This document shows, piece by piece, positions 1-7,893 of a DNA stretch of 25,519 nt. The stretch is from Nitrospira sp. (lineage in GTDB: Bacteria; Nitrospirota; Thermodesulfovibrionia; Thermodesulfovibrionales; SM23-35), in NCBI GenBank assembly GCA_016873595.1, contig VGWZ01000005.1:1-25519 (forward strand). The letters are read 5' to 3'. How positions within the stretch are numbered: position 1 is the stretch's first letter; the number at the start of each line of letters is the position of its first letter. The notes under the pieces were generated by a model, which searched no databases, was not told the DNA's origin, and saw only the letters and a list, made by a program, of their open reading frames with translations. The position numbers and the translations under genes were made by a program.

Positions 1-578
1 TTCTTTAATTCAAAGAGAACCTGTTTGGCAATATTCTTCAGGGTTTCAAATACCCCGGATCCACTAACGGCAACTGCCTCGAACCACTGAACGTTGCGAT
101 GATTCAACAGTCTATTCATATCCTCAACAGGTACAATATGAGGGAGATCTCTCTTGTTATATTGTACGGTAAATGGAAGTTTTTCAAGATCATAACCCTG
201 TTCAGTAAGGTTTATTTTCAAATCATCGAGGCTTTCCATATTGGCTTCCATCCTCTCTATCTGGCTATCCGCAACAAACACCAAACCATCAACACCTTTG
301 AGGATGAGCTTTCGGCTTGCAGCATAGAAGACCTGCCCCGGGACTGTGTAGAGATGAAATCTTATCTTGAAGCCCTTAATGTCTCCAAGAGCTAAAGGCA
401 GGAAGTCAAAAAAAAGTGTTCTCTCTGTCTCTGTTGCAAGAGATATAAGTTTCCCTTTATGTTCAGGATTTGTCCTCTTATAAATATACTGGAGGTTTGT
501 GGTCTTCCCACAAAGCCCCGGACCATAGTACACAATCTTACAGTTTATTTCACGTGAGGAATAATTGATAAAGGACAC
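1..578 (-). CDS. mglA: MglA-type Ras-like GTPase (3' end cut by window edge)
   Basis: Small cytoplasmic Ras-like GTPase of the MglA family, which sets cell polarity and drives motility or polar protein placement in myxobacteria and relatives. Reading the minus strand from a GTG at 578 gives a protein beginning SFINYSSREINCKIVYYGPG, nearly identical to the known MglA N-terminus. The P-loop is GPGLCGKTT, the switch II region PGQVFYAASRK, and NKRD is the guanine-specificity motif. About 192 codons are present; the family is about 195 residues, so only the last few are missing. The GTG lies 11 nt after the mglB stop, with an AGGTAGG-like ribosome site overlapping that stop, so the two are co-translated. 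The family is certain; the cellular role here is inferred. Confidence 0.93.
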   Translation of the reverse strand, partial: MSFINYSSREINCKIVYYGPGLCGKTTNLQYIYKRTNPEHKGKLISLATETERTLFFDFLPLALGDIKGFKIRFHLYTVPGQVFYAASRKLILKGVDGLVFVADSQIERMEANMESLDDLKINLTEQGYDLEKLPFTVQYNKRDLPHIVPVEDMNRLLNHRNVQWFEAVAVSGSGVFETLKNIAKQVLFELK

Positions 579-589
579 GCGTGGTATAC

Positions 590-1084
590 CTACCTGAAAA
601 GATTGTCAATATCTTCATCGCTAATTTCTGCAAATGGAAACTCTTCAAACTTACCCTCTTTCTTTTCCTTTTCAGCCTTATGAGTAATTTCATCAAATAT
701 CTTCGTGAATAATTCTGAAGCCTTTTTGACACGCAGGCGCACAAGACCCAATGACGATCTACTGTCGAATATGACAACAAGAATAATTCTCTGACCAATA
801 AGAGAGATGTGAATATTGTCTTTCTCTCCTTCATGGAATAGGATAGTGAATTCTTTTTCTCCTAAGAGCCTTGCGATACCGCCTGTAGCTGCTATATTTC
901 CCGCGGTAAGGGATGCGAGAGAAGTAGTATCTAAATTATGTGTATCTCCTGCTGATGCGATAAATTGTCCATTTTTGTCAACAAGGAAGACGACCTTCGC
1001 GTTCGACTGCTGAAGCAGTTTCTGGAGCTCCTCATCAATCCTGCGGAACTCCTCCTCATACATCACAAGGTCAGAACCGATCAT
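590..1084 (-). CDS. mglB: MglB, Roadblock/LC7 GTPase-activating partner of MglA
   Basis: Roadblock/LC7-domain protein of 164 residues that in Myxococcus acts as GAP (and exchange stimulator) for MglA. The start region DLVMYEEEFRRID and the core NAKVVFLVDKNGQFIASAG and DTTSLASLTAGN match MglB closely. The C-terminus FAEISDEDIDNLFR is the conserved tail that contacts MglA. It sits directly upstream of mglA, 11 nt apart, the usual order. The ATG at 1084 agrees with the family N-terminus, although no strong Shine-Dalgarno precedes it. It lies 43 nt after porB on the same strand, so transcription from the por operon may continue into mglBA. Confidence 0.93.
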   Translation of the reverse strand: MIGSDLVMYEEEFRRIDEELQKLLQQSNAKVVFLVDKNGQFIASAGDTHNLDTTSLASLTAGNIAATGGIARLLGEKEFTILFHEGEKDNIHISLIGQRIILVVIFDSRSSLGLVRLRVKKASELFTKIFDEITHKAEKEKKEGKFEEFPFAEISDEDIDNLFR

Positions 1085-1127
1085 TTTCTTAATGCCATCA
1101 TAGTTACTACCCTGTAATCAAGAATTA

Positions 1128-2066
1128 TCATGGGGCATAGAGAGATGCCTCTTTTTGTAACCTTTCCCATTCTATGTCTACATCTTCCTGAAACTTTTTA
1201 AGTAACCATTCATTTTCAGGGCTGAAGAGGTGTTTGAATCTTCCCTGAGACTTCAGGAAATCTACAACGGGCTTCTTTTCCTTTGGCTTAAAGGTTATCT
1301 TTGTGACTCCATACTCGACTTCATAAAGTGGCCAGTGACAGGTTGCTACCGCGAGTCTGCTCAGCAGTATGGCATCATCGGTCTTAGACCTCCAGCCGCG
1401 ATTGCACGGCGAAATAATATTCATAAACTTCGGGCCTTTTATCTCGAGTGCCTTTCTGACTTTTTTCATGAGATCAAGCCAGTGGCTCGGAGAAGCCTGT
1501 GCTGCATAGGGAATATTATGAGCTGCCATAATTTTTGTTAAGTCCTTTCTCTGTTGGAGCTTTCCAGGAATAACACTTCCGGCAGGAGATGTTGTTGTGT
1601 CTGCCCCGAATGGGGTAGCGCTTGACCGCTGAATACCAGTATTCATATATGCGCCATTATCATAGCAGATATAAAGCATATCATGTCCCCGTTCCATTGC
1701 GCCAGAAAGGCTCTGAAATCCTATGTCATAAGTTCCGCCGTCACCGCAGAAGGTCATAAACTTAATATCTTTGTCGATCTTCCCCTGTTTTTTAAGTGAC
1801 CTGTACATTGTTTCAACGCCTGCAATGGTTGCAGCAGCGTTTTCAAAGGCACTGTGTATCCATGGAATCTTCCATGCTGTAGATAATGAAATACAGGATG
1901 ACACCTCAAGGCATCCTGTCGAAGAACATGCAACAATCGGATAATCAGATGCAAGAAGGACCATCTTTACTATAATCGGTGCGCCACAGCCCGCGCAAAG
2001 TCTATGACCATGCGTGAAGAGGTCTTCTTTTTTCGAGAGTTCCTTCAATCTTAGTGCTGTCGCCAT
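1128..2066 (-). CDS. porB: Pyruvate:ferredoxin oxidoreductase, beta subunit
   Basis: TPP-binding beta subunit of a four-subunit 2-oxoacid:ferredoxin oxidoreductase, converting pyruvate, CoA and oxidised ferredoxin to acetyl-CoA, CO2 and reduced ferredoxin (or the reverse). The protein has 312 residues, normal for PorB. HRLCAGCG holds C24 and C27; with C52 (STGC) and C221 (SPCN) they match the usual four ligands of the [4Fe-4S] cluster. The TPP/Mg motif is GDGGTYDIG near residue 108 and YDNGAYMNTG near 135. A GAGGGA ribosome site precedes the ATG. It is separated from porA by an 80-nt spacer filled with heptamer repeats. Pyruvate is the likeliest substrate, but 2-ketoisovalerate-type enzymes share this layout. 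Confidence 0.93.
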   Translation of the reverse strand: MATALRLKELSKKEDLFTHGHRLCAGCGAPIIVKMVLLASDYPIVACSSTGCLEVSSCISLSTAWKIPWIHSAFENAAATIAGVETMYRSLKKQGKIDKDIKFMTFCGDGGTYDIGFQSLSGAMERGHDMLYICYDNGAYMNTGIQRSSATPFGADTTTSPAGSVIPGKLQQRKDLTKIMAAHNIPYAAQASPSHWLDLMKKVRKALEIKGPKFMNIISPCNRGWRSKTDDAILLSRLAVATCHWPLYEVEYGVTKITFKPKEKKPVVDFLKSQGRFKHLFSPENEWLLKKFQEDVDIEWERLQKEASLYAP

Positions 2067-2081
2067 CTTATTCCCTCACCC

Positions 2082-2154
2082 AATTAGTTTATAGTTTATA
2101 GTTTATAGTTCTAACTTCTAACTCCTTACTCCCAACTCTTAACTTTTTACTCTC
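2082..2154 (-). repeat. Inverted heptamer array between porA and porB
   Basis: The spacer is built of 7-nt units. On the plus strand four units of type NATAGTT or TTAGTT (2083-2110) are followed, after a 2-nt centre (CT), by about six units of type AACTNCT or TACTCNC (2113-2154). The first arm is the reverse-complement type of the second (AACTATA against AACTNNT), so the array is an imperfect palindrome. Its right end contains the porA stop codon (2147-2149). No conserved protein is encoded. Confidence 0.85.
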
Positions 2155-3325
2155 TCACTCCTATATATTCTTTAATAATTTTAAACTTGCCTGTCTTAGT
2201 AATTTCTGCAAGTTCTGATAATACCTGTTCTGCATGCTGGGGCAGAAAATCCCTTCCTCCCAGACCGTATATCTTATTTATCATTATCGGTCTTTCCTTT
2301 AAAGGATAAAGTGCAGAACTGATTTCCATAAATAGTGGACCATAGCCGCCAAAAGAATCTGCCCTGTCCAAAACACAGATTGCCTTGAGATGCTTTAATG
2401 CCTGAGCAACCTCTTCGTATGGGAATGGTCTAAATAGCCTCGGTTTTAAAAGCCCTGCCTTAATACCCCCCTTTCTGAATTCATCTACAACATCCTTTGA
2501 GGTTCCAGCAGCAGAGTTTAATATCACAAGGGCTATCTCTGCATCATCAAGTCTGTATGCCTCAAAGAGACCATATCTTCTCCCACTCAATATTTCGAAC
2601 TCCTCTGCAACATTAAGGACAACATCTTTTACCTTTGTCATAACTTCATGCTGAGCCCTTTTGAACTCATGATAGAGATCAGGCAGTATCAATGGCCCCA
2701 TGCTTTTTGGATGTTCTAAATCGAGGAGTGGATTTAAAGGCTTATATTCTCCAACAAATTTTTTGACCTCATCGTCTTCCAGATACTCCATCCTCTCTAT
2801 GGAATGGCTTATTATGAAGCCATCAAGGCAGACCATCACAGGCAGTCTTATATCCATATGTTCTGCAATCCTGAATGCCTGTATGGTGTTGTCATACGCC
2901 TCCTGTGCGTTCTCAGACCAGAGATGTATCCAGCCTGAATCCCTCGCACCCATTGCATCAGAATGGTCTCCATGAATATTCAGAGGTGCAGAGAGAGCCC
3001 TGTTTACAACAGGCATAACTATTGGAAGCCTTGTGCCAGAGGCAACAAAGAGCATCTCCCACATGAGTGCAAGTCCCGGTCCACAAGTGGCTGTTGCAAC
3101 CCTTCCACCAGCGGCTGAAGCTCCAATGCAGGCACTCATTGCACTGTGTTCGCTCTCGACAAGAATAAGTTCTGTTTTTACCTGCCCATCTGATACATAA
3201 CTTGAAAATCTTTGCATCATATCTGTCTGAGGGGTTATGGGATATGCTGCACACACATCAGGATTTACCTGCCTCAATGCATTGGCAACAGCTTCATTTC
3301 CTGTAGCAGCAACAACCTTTGACAT
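2147..3325 (-). CDS. porA: Pyruvate:ferredoxin oxidoreductase, alpha subunit
   Basis: Alpha subunit (392 residues) carrying the pyrimidine-binding TPP domain and the transketolase C-like domain. Visible family motifs are AAYPITPQTDMM (about residues 26-37), the ESEHSAMSACIGASAAGGRVATATCGPGL block (about 57-85), and FGGYGPLFMEISSALY towards the C-terminus. The ATG overlaps the porD stop by one base (TAATG), with a GAGGAGGG ribosome site inside the porD end, so translation is coupled. Length and motifs are ordinary for PorA. The stop codon lies inside a heptamer repeat array, so the last residues may have been reshaped by the repeat. Confidence 0.93.
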   Translation of the reverse strand: MSKVVAATGNEAVANALRQVNPDVCAAYPITPQTDMMQRFSSYVSDGQVKTELILVESEHSAMSACIGASAAGGRVATATCGPGLALMWEMLFVASGTRLPIVMPVVNRALSAPLNIHGDHSDAMGARDSGWIHLWSENAQEAYDNTIQAFRIAEHMDIRLPVMVCLDGFIISHSIERMEYLEDDEVKKFVGEYKPLNPLLDLEHPKSMGPLILPDLYHEFKRAQHEVMTKVKDVVLNVAEEFEILSGRRYGLFEAYRLDDAEIALVILNSAAGTSKDVVDEFRKGGIKAGLLKPRLFRPFPYEEVAQALKHLKAICVLDRADSFGGYGPLFMEISSALYPLKERPIMINKIYGLGGRDFLPQHAEQVLSELAEITKTGKFKIIKEYIGVRE

Positions 3326-3618
3326 TATTTGCCCTCCTCTACCATAACAATAGCCTTTTCCCCTTTCTTACCAGGACATTCAAGTGCACATATGCCACAA
3401 CCTTTGCAGTAATCATAATCAAAATCCGCTCTTTTCCCATCCTTTACTTTTACCGCCATATCAGGGCAATAAAGCCAGCAAAAAAGACACTGTATACAAT
3501 TTTCCTGTTTCCATATTGGTTTGAAAGCCCTCCATGAACCTGTCTTGAACTCGACTGCATTTCCTGCTTCAAGTATTACTGCCCCTGGCGTGAGTTCTTT
3601 CCATCCTTTGAGCTTCAC
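3325..3618 (-). CDS. porD: Pyruvate:ferredoxin oxidoreductase, delta (ferredoxin) subunit
   Basis: Ferredoxin-like delta subunit of 97 residues that carries electrons from the TPP site to external ferredoxin. Two CxxCxxCxxxCP motifs are visible (CIQCLFCWLYCP and CKGCGICALECP), which bind two [4Fe-4S] clusters. The GTG start at 3618 is supported by AAAGGAGGT about 8 nt upstream. The stop overlaps the porA start. Porters of this size with an N-terminal GWKELTPGAVI extension are typical of PorD rather than free ferredoxin. A 100-nt gap separates it from porG upstream. Confidence 0.93.
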   Translation of the reverse strand: MKLKGWKELTPGAVILEAGNAVEFKTGSWRAFKPIWKQENCIQCLFCWLYCPDMAVKVKDGKRADFDYDYCKGCGICALECPGKKGEKAIVMVEEGK

Positions 3619-3718
3619 CCCGTTAGACCTCCTTTCAAAGGATTCTCTAACAAATTATTCCCCATTCCTAATTTTAAACCCCATCTTCTCTCGTAAAAAA
3701 CTGTGAGTCTTACGGGGT

Positions 3719-4294
3719 TCACCCTTCCCTTACCTCCTCGTATCCCCGCCTTGTCGCTTCGAGGTTGCCATCAATGATCTTCTGAGAAAACTTTTTGCCG
3801 AAGCTTTTTTTAATGTCTTCAAGAAGATGCTCAAGGCTTACAAGGTGGGTCACTTTGCATAATGCGCCAAGCATAGAAGCATTCGGGAGTGCCTTTCCAA
3901 TAGAGTCTATCGCAATCTTTGTTGCATCAACAGTAAAAACCTTCTGCCCGGATTTTGCATTAAGCTTTCCTCTTATCTCCTTAGGATCCTTTGATGTGTT
4001 TACAACAAATATCGCATCTTCTGTGGCTCCTTCTCCCACATCGATACTATCAATAAGTGTTGCATCAACAACACAGACAGCCTGTGGCCGCAGAACAGGA
4101 CAGTGTGTTCTGAGTTCCTTTGAGCTTACTCTGTTGTAAGCTCTGAGTGGAGCTCCTGCCCTTTCAGGACCATATTCAGGAAATGCCTGTACGTATCTTC
4201 CTCCGCTCAAACAGGCATCTGCGAGCACCTTAGCCGCAGTCACCGTTCCCTGACCTCCTCTTCCATGCCATCTTATTTCTACTGTATCAGCCAT
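3719..4294 (-). CDS. porG: Pyruvate:ferredoxin oxidoreductase, gamma subunit
   Basis: Gamma subunit (191 residues) of the oxidoreductase, the CoA-proximal Rossmann-like domain. WHGRGGQGTVTAAKVLA at the N-terminus and FPEYGPERAGAP are the family signatures. I chose the ATG at 4294 because TGGAGGAAAAA precedes it at normal spacing; a longer reading from a GTG at 4306 would put the ribosome site inside the gene. It is first in the order porG-porD-porA-porB, followed by mglB-mglA. A sigma70-like promoter lies just upstream. Confidence 0.92.
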   Translation of the reverse strand: MADTVEIRWHGRGGQGTVTAAKVLADACLSGGRYVQAFPEYGPERAGAPLRAYNRVSSKELRTHCPVLRPQAVCVVDATLIDSIDVGEGATEDAIFVVNTSKDPKEIRGKLNAKSGQKVFTVDATKIAIDSIGKALPNASMLGALCKVTHLVSLEHLLEDIKKSFGKKFSQKIIDGNLEATRRGYEEVREG

Positions 4295-4322
4295 TTTTTC
4301 CTCCACAATAATTCAGCTATTG

Positions 4323-4352
4323 ATTGTAGCCAATTATTATCCTATTTTTCAA
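4323..4352 (-). promoter_or_regulatory. Probable sigma70-type promoter of the por operon
   Basis: On the minus strand TTGAAA (4347-4352) is followed after 18 nt by TACAAT (4323-4328), about 28 nt upstream of the porG ATG. The predicted start leaves a short leader that holds the GGAGG ribosome site. Recognised by consensus match only. Confidence 0.55.
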
Positions 4353-4471
4353 GCTCTTTTGAAACTGATAGACTATAATTTCGGTTAAGGTGAAAAGAAC
4401 TCTCATTTATTCTGTCTTAAAAAGTGAGATCATTGTGCCTTACGCTTAACTGTTGGATTTTCCTATACAAT

Positions 4472-4500
4472 TTGACTAAATTGAACAACTTGTTTATAGT
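4472..4500 (+). promoter_or_regulatory. Strong sigma70-type promoter of yicC, leaderless spacing
   Basis: TTGACT (4472-4477), a 17-nt spacer, then TATAGT (4495-4500). The yicC ATG starts at 4509, 8 nt after the -10 box. A transcript beginning 6-8 nt after the -10 would start at or within a base or two of the ATG. No Shine-Dalgarno is present between them. Confidence 0.7.
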
Positions 4501-4508
4501 GTATCATT

Positions 4509-5357
4509 ATGGTACAGAGCATGACAGGCTTTGGGAGAGCAGAAAGTAATGGTTTAAAAGTTGAAATCCGTTCCCTTAATCACAGGTTTATTGACATATC
4601 AATAAAAATATCTTCATATCTGAGTCATTGTGAGATTCCTCTGAGAACTATCCTTAAAGAGAGATTTCATAGAGGAAAGTTTGATGTCACTGTCATCACA
4701 AATAGCCAAAAGCTCGCACAGCTCACCATAAATAAGGAAACGGCGAAAAAGATATACACCGCCTTCCAGGACTTACAAAAAGAACTTTTAATCCCGGGAC
4801 AGATACATATAGACACTCTTGTAGGATACAAAGAACTCCTTATTGAAGAAGAGCCAAAATATAATATTGACGCGCTTTATACCGTATTTGATGAAGCTCT
4901 TTCAAATCTTGAAGCAATGAGGGTGTTGGAAGGGAAACTACTCTCCGAGGAGCTTGCTGAGAGAGCAAAGTCATTGAATGTTATGATTGATAAAATAAGT
5001 TCACTCTCCCCCCATGTGCTGACAAAGTGTACAGAGAAATTTTCTGAAAGGCTGAGGTCACTTCTTCAAGGCGGGGAAACAGATAGTGCAAGGATAATGC
5101 AAGAGGCTGCAATAATGGCAGAGAAACTTGATATATCAGAGGAAATAAGCAGGATAGAAAATCATATAAAACAGTTTATAGAAACACTTAGTGAAAGTAA
5201 TGTGATAGGGAGAAAGCTCGACTTTCTCCTCCAGGAGATAAGCAGAGAGGTAAATACTCTCTCCTATAAATCGAGCGATTACACCATATCCAGCCTCGCA
5301 GTAGAAATGAAGACAGAGATTGAGAAAATGAGAGAACAGGCACAGAATATACAATGA
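4509..5357 (+). CDS. yicC: YicC-family endoribonuclease
   Basis: 282-residue YicC-family protein; the E. coli member is an endoribonuclease linked to RNA turnover and stationary-phase survival. The N-terminal signature SMTGFGRAE (residues 4-12) and the early SLNHRFIDISIK stretch are present. The C-terminal domain ends REVNTLSYKSSDYTISSLAVEMKTEIEKMREQAQNIQ-like, the family hallmark. Length is normal. The ATG at 4509 matches the conserved start (MVQSMTGFG) and has no ribosome site, in keeping with the leaderless promoter. It opens the yicC-remA-gmk-rpoZ-coaBC cluster, an order common in anaerobic bacteria. Confidence 0.92.
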   Translation: MVQSMTGFGRAESNGLKVEIRSLNHRFIDISIKISSYLSHCEIPLRTILKERFHRGKFDVTVITNSQKLAQLTINKETAKKIYTAFQDLQKELLIPGQIHIDTLVGYKELLIEEEPKYNIDALYTVFDEALSNLEAMRVLEGKLLSEELAERAKSLNVMIDKISSLSPHVLTKCTEKFSERLRSLLQGGETDSARIMQEAAIMAEKLDISEEISRIENHIKQFIETLSESNVIGRKLDFLLQEISREVNTLSYKSSDYTISSLAVEMKTEIEKMREQAQNIQ

Positions 5358-5377
5358 AGCTGATAACTACTCAATCA

Positions 5378-5402
5378 GGTTAAGGTTAAGGTTAAGGTTA
5401 AG
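5378..5402 (+). repeat. GGTTAA hexamer, four perfect copies
   Basis: Four head-to-tail GGTTAA units plus one extra G lie 20 nt after the yicC stop and before the remA ribosome site. This is a short tandem repeat in an 85-nt intergenic gap; no protein is encoded. Confidence 0.9.
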
Positions 5403-5442
5403 AATTTCATGAACTTAAGTTAGATTTTTAAAGGAGTGAATT

Positions 5443-5727
5443 ATGAAAAAAGGAGATTTAAGTCCTGTGTTAGTAAATATAGGATTTGGCAATGTCATCG
5501 CTGCATCGAAAGTTGTTGCAATTGTGACGCCTGGTTCTGCACCTATGAAAAGGCTTCGTGAGGGGGCCAAAAAAGAGGGTAAATTGATTGACGCGACTGA
5601 GGGCAGGCGCACCCGTTCGATCATTGTCACAGACAGCGATCATATTATCCTGTCAGCTCTTCAGGCAGAAACGATTACGCAGAGATTCCTTGAAGGAAAG
5701 GGAGCCCTTGCAGAAGAAGAAAGGTAA
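5443..5727 (+). CDS. remA: RemA/DUF370 family regulator
   Basis: Small protein (94 residues) of the RemA (former DUF370/UPF0296) family. In Bacillus subtilis RemA is a DNA-binding activator of matrix genes; elsewhere its role is unclear. Conserved blocks are [40 protein letters not shown] and [19 protein letters not shown] lies 6-7 nt before the ATG. It sits between yicC and gmk, its usual neighbour in many phyla, and its end overlaps the gmk start by about 20 nt. Function beyond family membership is not shown by the sequence. Confidence 0.9.
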   Translation: MKKGDLSPVLVNIGFGNVIAASKVVAIVTPGSAPMKRLREGAKKEGKLIDATEGRRTRSIIVTDSDHIILSALQAETITQRFLEGKGALAEEER

Positions 5728-6364
5728 AGGAAGTCTTTTCATAGTCTCTGCACCTTCAGGTGCTGGGAAAACGACACTCTGCAAAAAACTGGCCTCTACC
5801 CTTCCTCATATCACACATTCTATTTCCTATACCACGCGTTCTCCACGGCATGGAGAAGTGAATGACAGGGACTACACATTCATAAGCAGAGAAGAATTCA
5901 AGTCAATGGTTAATAAAGGTGAATTTGTGGAGTGGGCAACAATTCATGGAGAACTTTATGGTACCTCAAAAAAGAGGATTGAAAAACTTATTCGCTCTGG
6001 TACCGACGTCATTCTTGATATAGACACACAAGGTGCAATGCAACTAAAAAAGAAACACAGAGGAGGCGTGTATGTTTTTGTACTTCCTCCCTCTATGGAG
6101 ATATTGGGGAAAAGACTCAAAAAGCGAATGGCTAATTCAAAGGAAGAGATAGTAAAAAGACTGAAGAGGGCGGTTGATGAAATAAAAAGCTATAGCAAGT
6201 ATGATTATGTTATAATAAATAATAAGGTAAATGATGCATTAAGAGAACTTGAGGCAATAATAATCTCGCATAGACATGGTGTCAAAAAAGTTGACCCCAT
6301 GTGGGTTAAAAATAAGTTTTTAAAACAGGAGGAAGAGCATGGAAGTCATTTCTCTGCCGATTGA
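5708..6364 (+). CDS. gmk: Guanylate kinase
   Basis: Phosphorylates GMP to GDP with ATP. The P-loop [16 protein letters not shown] begins about 10 residues in. [21 protein letters not shown] is the GMP-binding region, and [15 protein letters not shown] and [11 protein letters not shown] are also diagnostic. I place the start at the TTG at 5708, preceded by AAGGAAAGGGAG, giving 218 residues, close to the usual 205-210. The open frame extends further upstream into remA without an ATG, so that part is not gmk. Another in-frame TTG at 5690 is less well placed. It overlaps rpoZ by 26 nt. Confidence 0.92.
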   Translation: MQKKKGKGSLFIVSAPSGAGKTTLCKKLASTLPHITHSISYTTRSPRHGEVNDRDYTFISREEFKSMVNKGEFVEWATIHGELYGTSKKRIEKLIRSGTDVILDIDTQGAMQLKKKHRGGVYVFVLPPSMEILGKRLKKRMANSKEEIVKRLKRAVDEIKSYSKYDYVIINNKVNDALRELEAIIISHRHGVKKVDPMWVKNKFLKQEEEHGSHFSAD

Positions 6365-6734
6365 ATATGATCAGAATAAGATCGATGGAAAATACAGGAT
6401 TATTGCAATAGCATCCCAGAGGGCAAAGGAGCTCTCTTTAGGTGTTAAGCCCAAGGTGAAGACAAAGGCAAAAAAGGTTACCACCATAGCCATTGAAGAG
6501 ACAATAGACAATACTATCGAATTCCTGACAGGGGAACAGGCCAAAAAGGCAAAGGAAGAGGCCAGAAAGTTTGATTACAGACAACTCCTTGCAGAGAAAA
6601 GAGAGGTCGCTGGTGAGGACCTTACAGAACTCGAAAAAGACCTGAAGGTCTATCTCCATGAAAAAGGAGCAATAGACAAGATGGCTCCAGAAGGTCTGTT
6701 CAGTGAAAAACAAGAGGAAGGTGCTAAAGAATAA
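6339..6734 (+). CDS. rpoZ: RNA polymerase omega subunit with long C-terminal extension
   Basis: Omega subunit, which helps fold and assemble beta-prime. The omega core is residues 10-65: KYRIIAIASQRAKELSLG, then KVTTIAIEETIDNTIEF. AGGAGG lies 6 nt before the ATG, inside the gmk end. At 131 residues it is much longer than common omega (about 65-90). The extra roughly 65 residues are highly charged and predicted helical (from EQAKKAKEEARKFDY to the end). Gene order gmk-rpoZ-coaBC supports the call strongly. The tail function is unknown. Confidence 0.88.
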   Translation: MEVISLPIEYDQNKIDGKYRIIAIASQRAKELSLGVKPKVKTKAKKVTTIAIEETIDNTIEFLTGEQAKKAKEEARKFDYRQLLAEKREVAGEDLTELEKDLKVYLHEKGAIDKMAPEGLFSEKQEEGAKE

Positions 6735-7893
6735 GTCGGTACTCCTTTGCGTGACAGGGAGTGTCGCCGCTTACAAAGCAATTGACGTAATAAGAAGACT
6801 TAGAGATGAAGGTGCTTCGGTTACGGTAATTATGACCGAGGCAGCCAAGCAATTTATTACCTCTCTCTCTCTCGAGATTGCTTCCCAAAATAAGGTTTAC
6901 TCAGACCTGTTCAGTGACCCCATGGCTCACATCACGCTACCTGCTCATGCGGATATAATGGTAATTGCACCTGCAACAGCAAATACTATCGGAAAGTTCG
7001 CTATGGGTATTGCTGATAACCTTCTCAGTACGTGTCTTCTCTCATTCAGCGGTAAGATAGTTATTGCTCCTGCAATGAACTGGCGGATGTATGAGAACCC
7101 TGTGTTTCAAAAAAACTTAAACGATCTCTTATCACGCGGCATCTTTCAGGTAGGACCTGAAAAGGGAAGTCTTGCATGTGGAGAAGACGGTATAGGAAGG
7201 ATGTCAGATGTTTCAGAAATAATCGAAGCAATAAAGTCAGCACTGAGCCAGAAAACCCTTGCAAAAGAAAAAGTCATTGTAACCGCAGGCCCTACCAGGG
7301 AATATCTTGATCCTGTCAGATTTATATCAAACAGATCATCGGGCAAGATGGGTTATGCCATCGCAAGAGCCGCTTTAAGAAAAGGGGCGGAAGTCACCTT
7401 AATAAGTGGCCATTCATTACTGAGTCAACCCAAAGGTGTGAAATTTATTTCTGTAGAAACTGCATCAGACATGTTGAATGCAGTAAATCAAGAACTGCCT
7501 TCATCAACAGTGCTCATAATGTCTGCTGCGGTCTCTGATTTTATGCCTGCAGAAAAAGCAAAGGAGAAAATTGAAAAGTCAGGAGAACTCATGGTGAAGC
7601 TACAAAAAACCCCTGACATTATTTCAGAAATAAGTAAGAATAAGAACAGGCCATTTATTATCGGTTTTGCAGCTGAAACAGGAAGGAAAATTGACCGGGC
7701 AAGAAAGAAATTAAAGGAAAAGAATATGGACATGATTATTTTCAATGATGTTGCAAAAGCCGATTCAGGGTTTGATGTTGATACAAACAGGGTTGTTATT
7801 ATAGATAAAGAGAAGGAAATACGTCTTCCACTTATGAGCAAGGATTCTGTTGCAGATGCGATATTAGAGAGGTTATCTGAAATAAAGGCTTGA
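6703..7893 (+). CDS. coaBC: Bifunctional phosphopantothenoylcysteine decarboxylase / phosphopantothenate-cysteine ligase
   Basis: Performs two steps of coenzyme A synthesis: joining cysteine to 4'-phosphopantothenate, then decarboxylation. The N-terminal flavoprotein half (CoaC) shows HITLPAHAD with the catalytic His, IAPATANTIGKFAMGIADNL, PAMN, and ACGEDGIGRM with the active Cys. The C-terminal half (CoaB) shows VTAGPTREYLDPVRFISN-RSSGKMG and SAAVSDFMP. It is 396 residues long, which is normal. The GTG at 6703 has AGAAGG 8 nt upstream; a second GTG at 6721 gives MLKNKSVLL, closer to the family start, so the true start is one of these. It overlaps rpoZ by up to 32 nt. Confidence 0.93.
   Translation: MKNKRKVLKNKSVLLCVTGSVAAYKAIDVIRRLRDEGASVTVIMTEAAKQFITSLSLEIASQNKVYSDLFSDPMAHITLPAHADIMVIAPATANTIGKFAMGIADNLLSTCLLSFSGKIVIAPAMNWRMYENPVFQKNLNDLLSRGIFQVGPEKGSLACGEDGIGRMSDVSEIIEAIKSALSQKTLAKEKVIVTAGPTREYLDPVRFISNRSSGKMGYAIARAALRKGAEVTLISGHSLLSQPKGVKFISVETASDMLNAVNQELPSSTVLIMSAAVSDFMPAEKAKEKIEKSGELMVKLQKTPDIISEISKNKNRPFIIGFAAETGRKIDRARKKLKEKNMDMIIFNDVAKADSGFDVDTNRVVIIDKEKEIRLPLMSKDSVADAILERLSEIKA

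Noticed and set aside
99..395. 98-codon plus-strand frame at the left edge
   Set aside because: It is antisense to the clearly conserved MglA coding frame.
4295..4306. GTG start of porG at 4306
   Set aside because: It would place the GGAGG ribosome site inside the gene; the ATG at 4294 has it at normal spacing.
5378..5402. Telomere-like repeat or replicon end
   Set aside because: Only four units within an operon spacer; nothing else suggests a linear end.
5588..5707. Longer N-terminus of guanylate kinase
   Set aside because: This part lies in remA in another frame, and the conserved P-loop region starts only after 5708.
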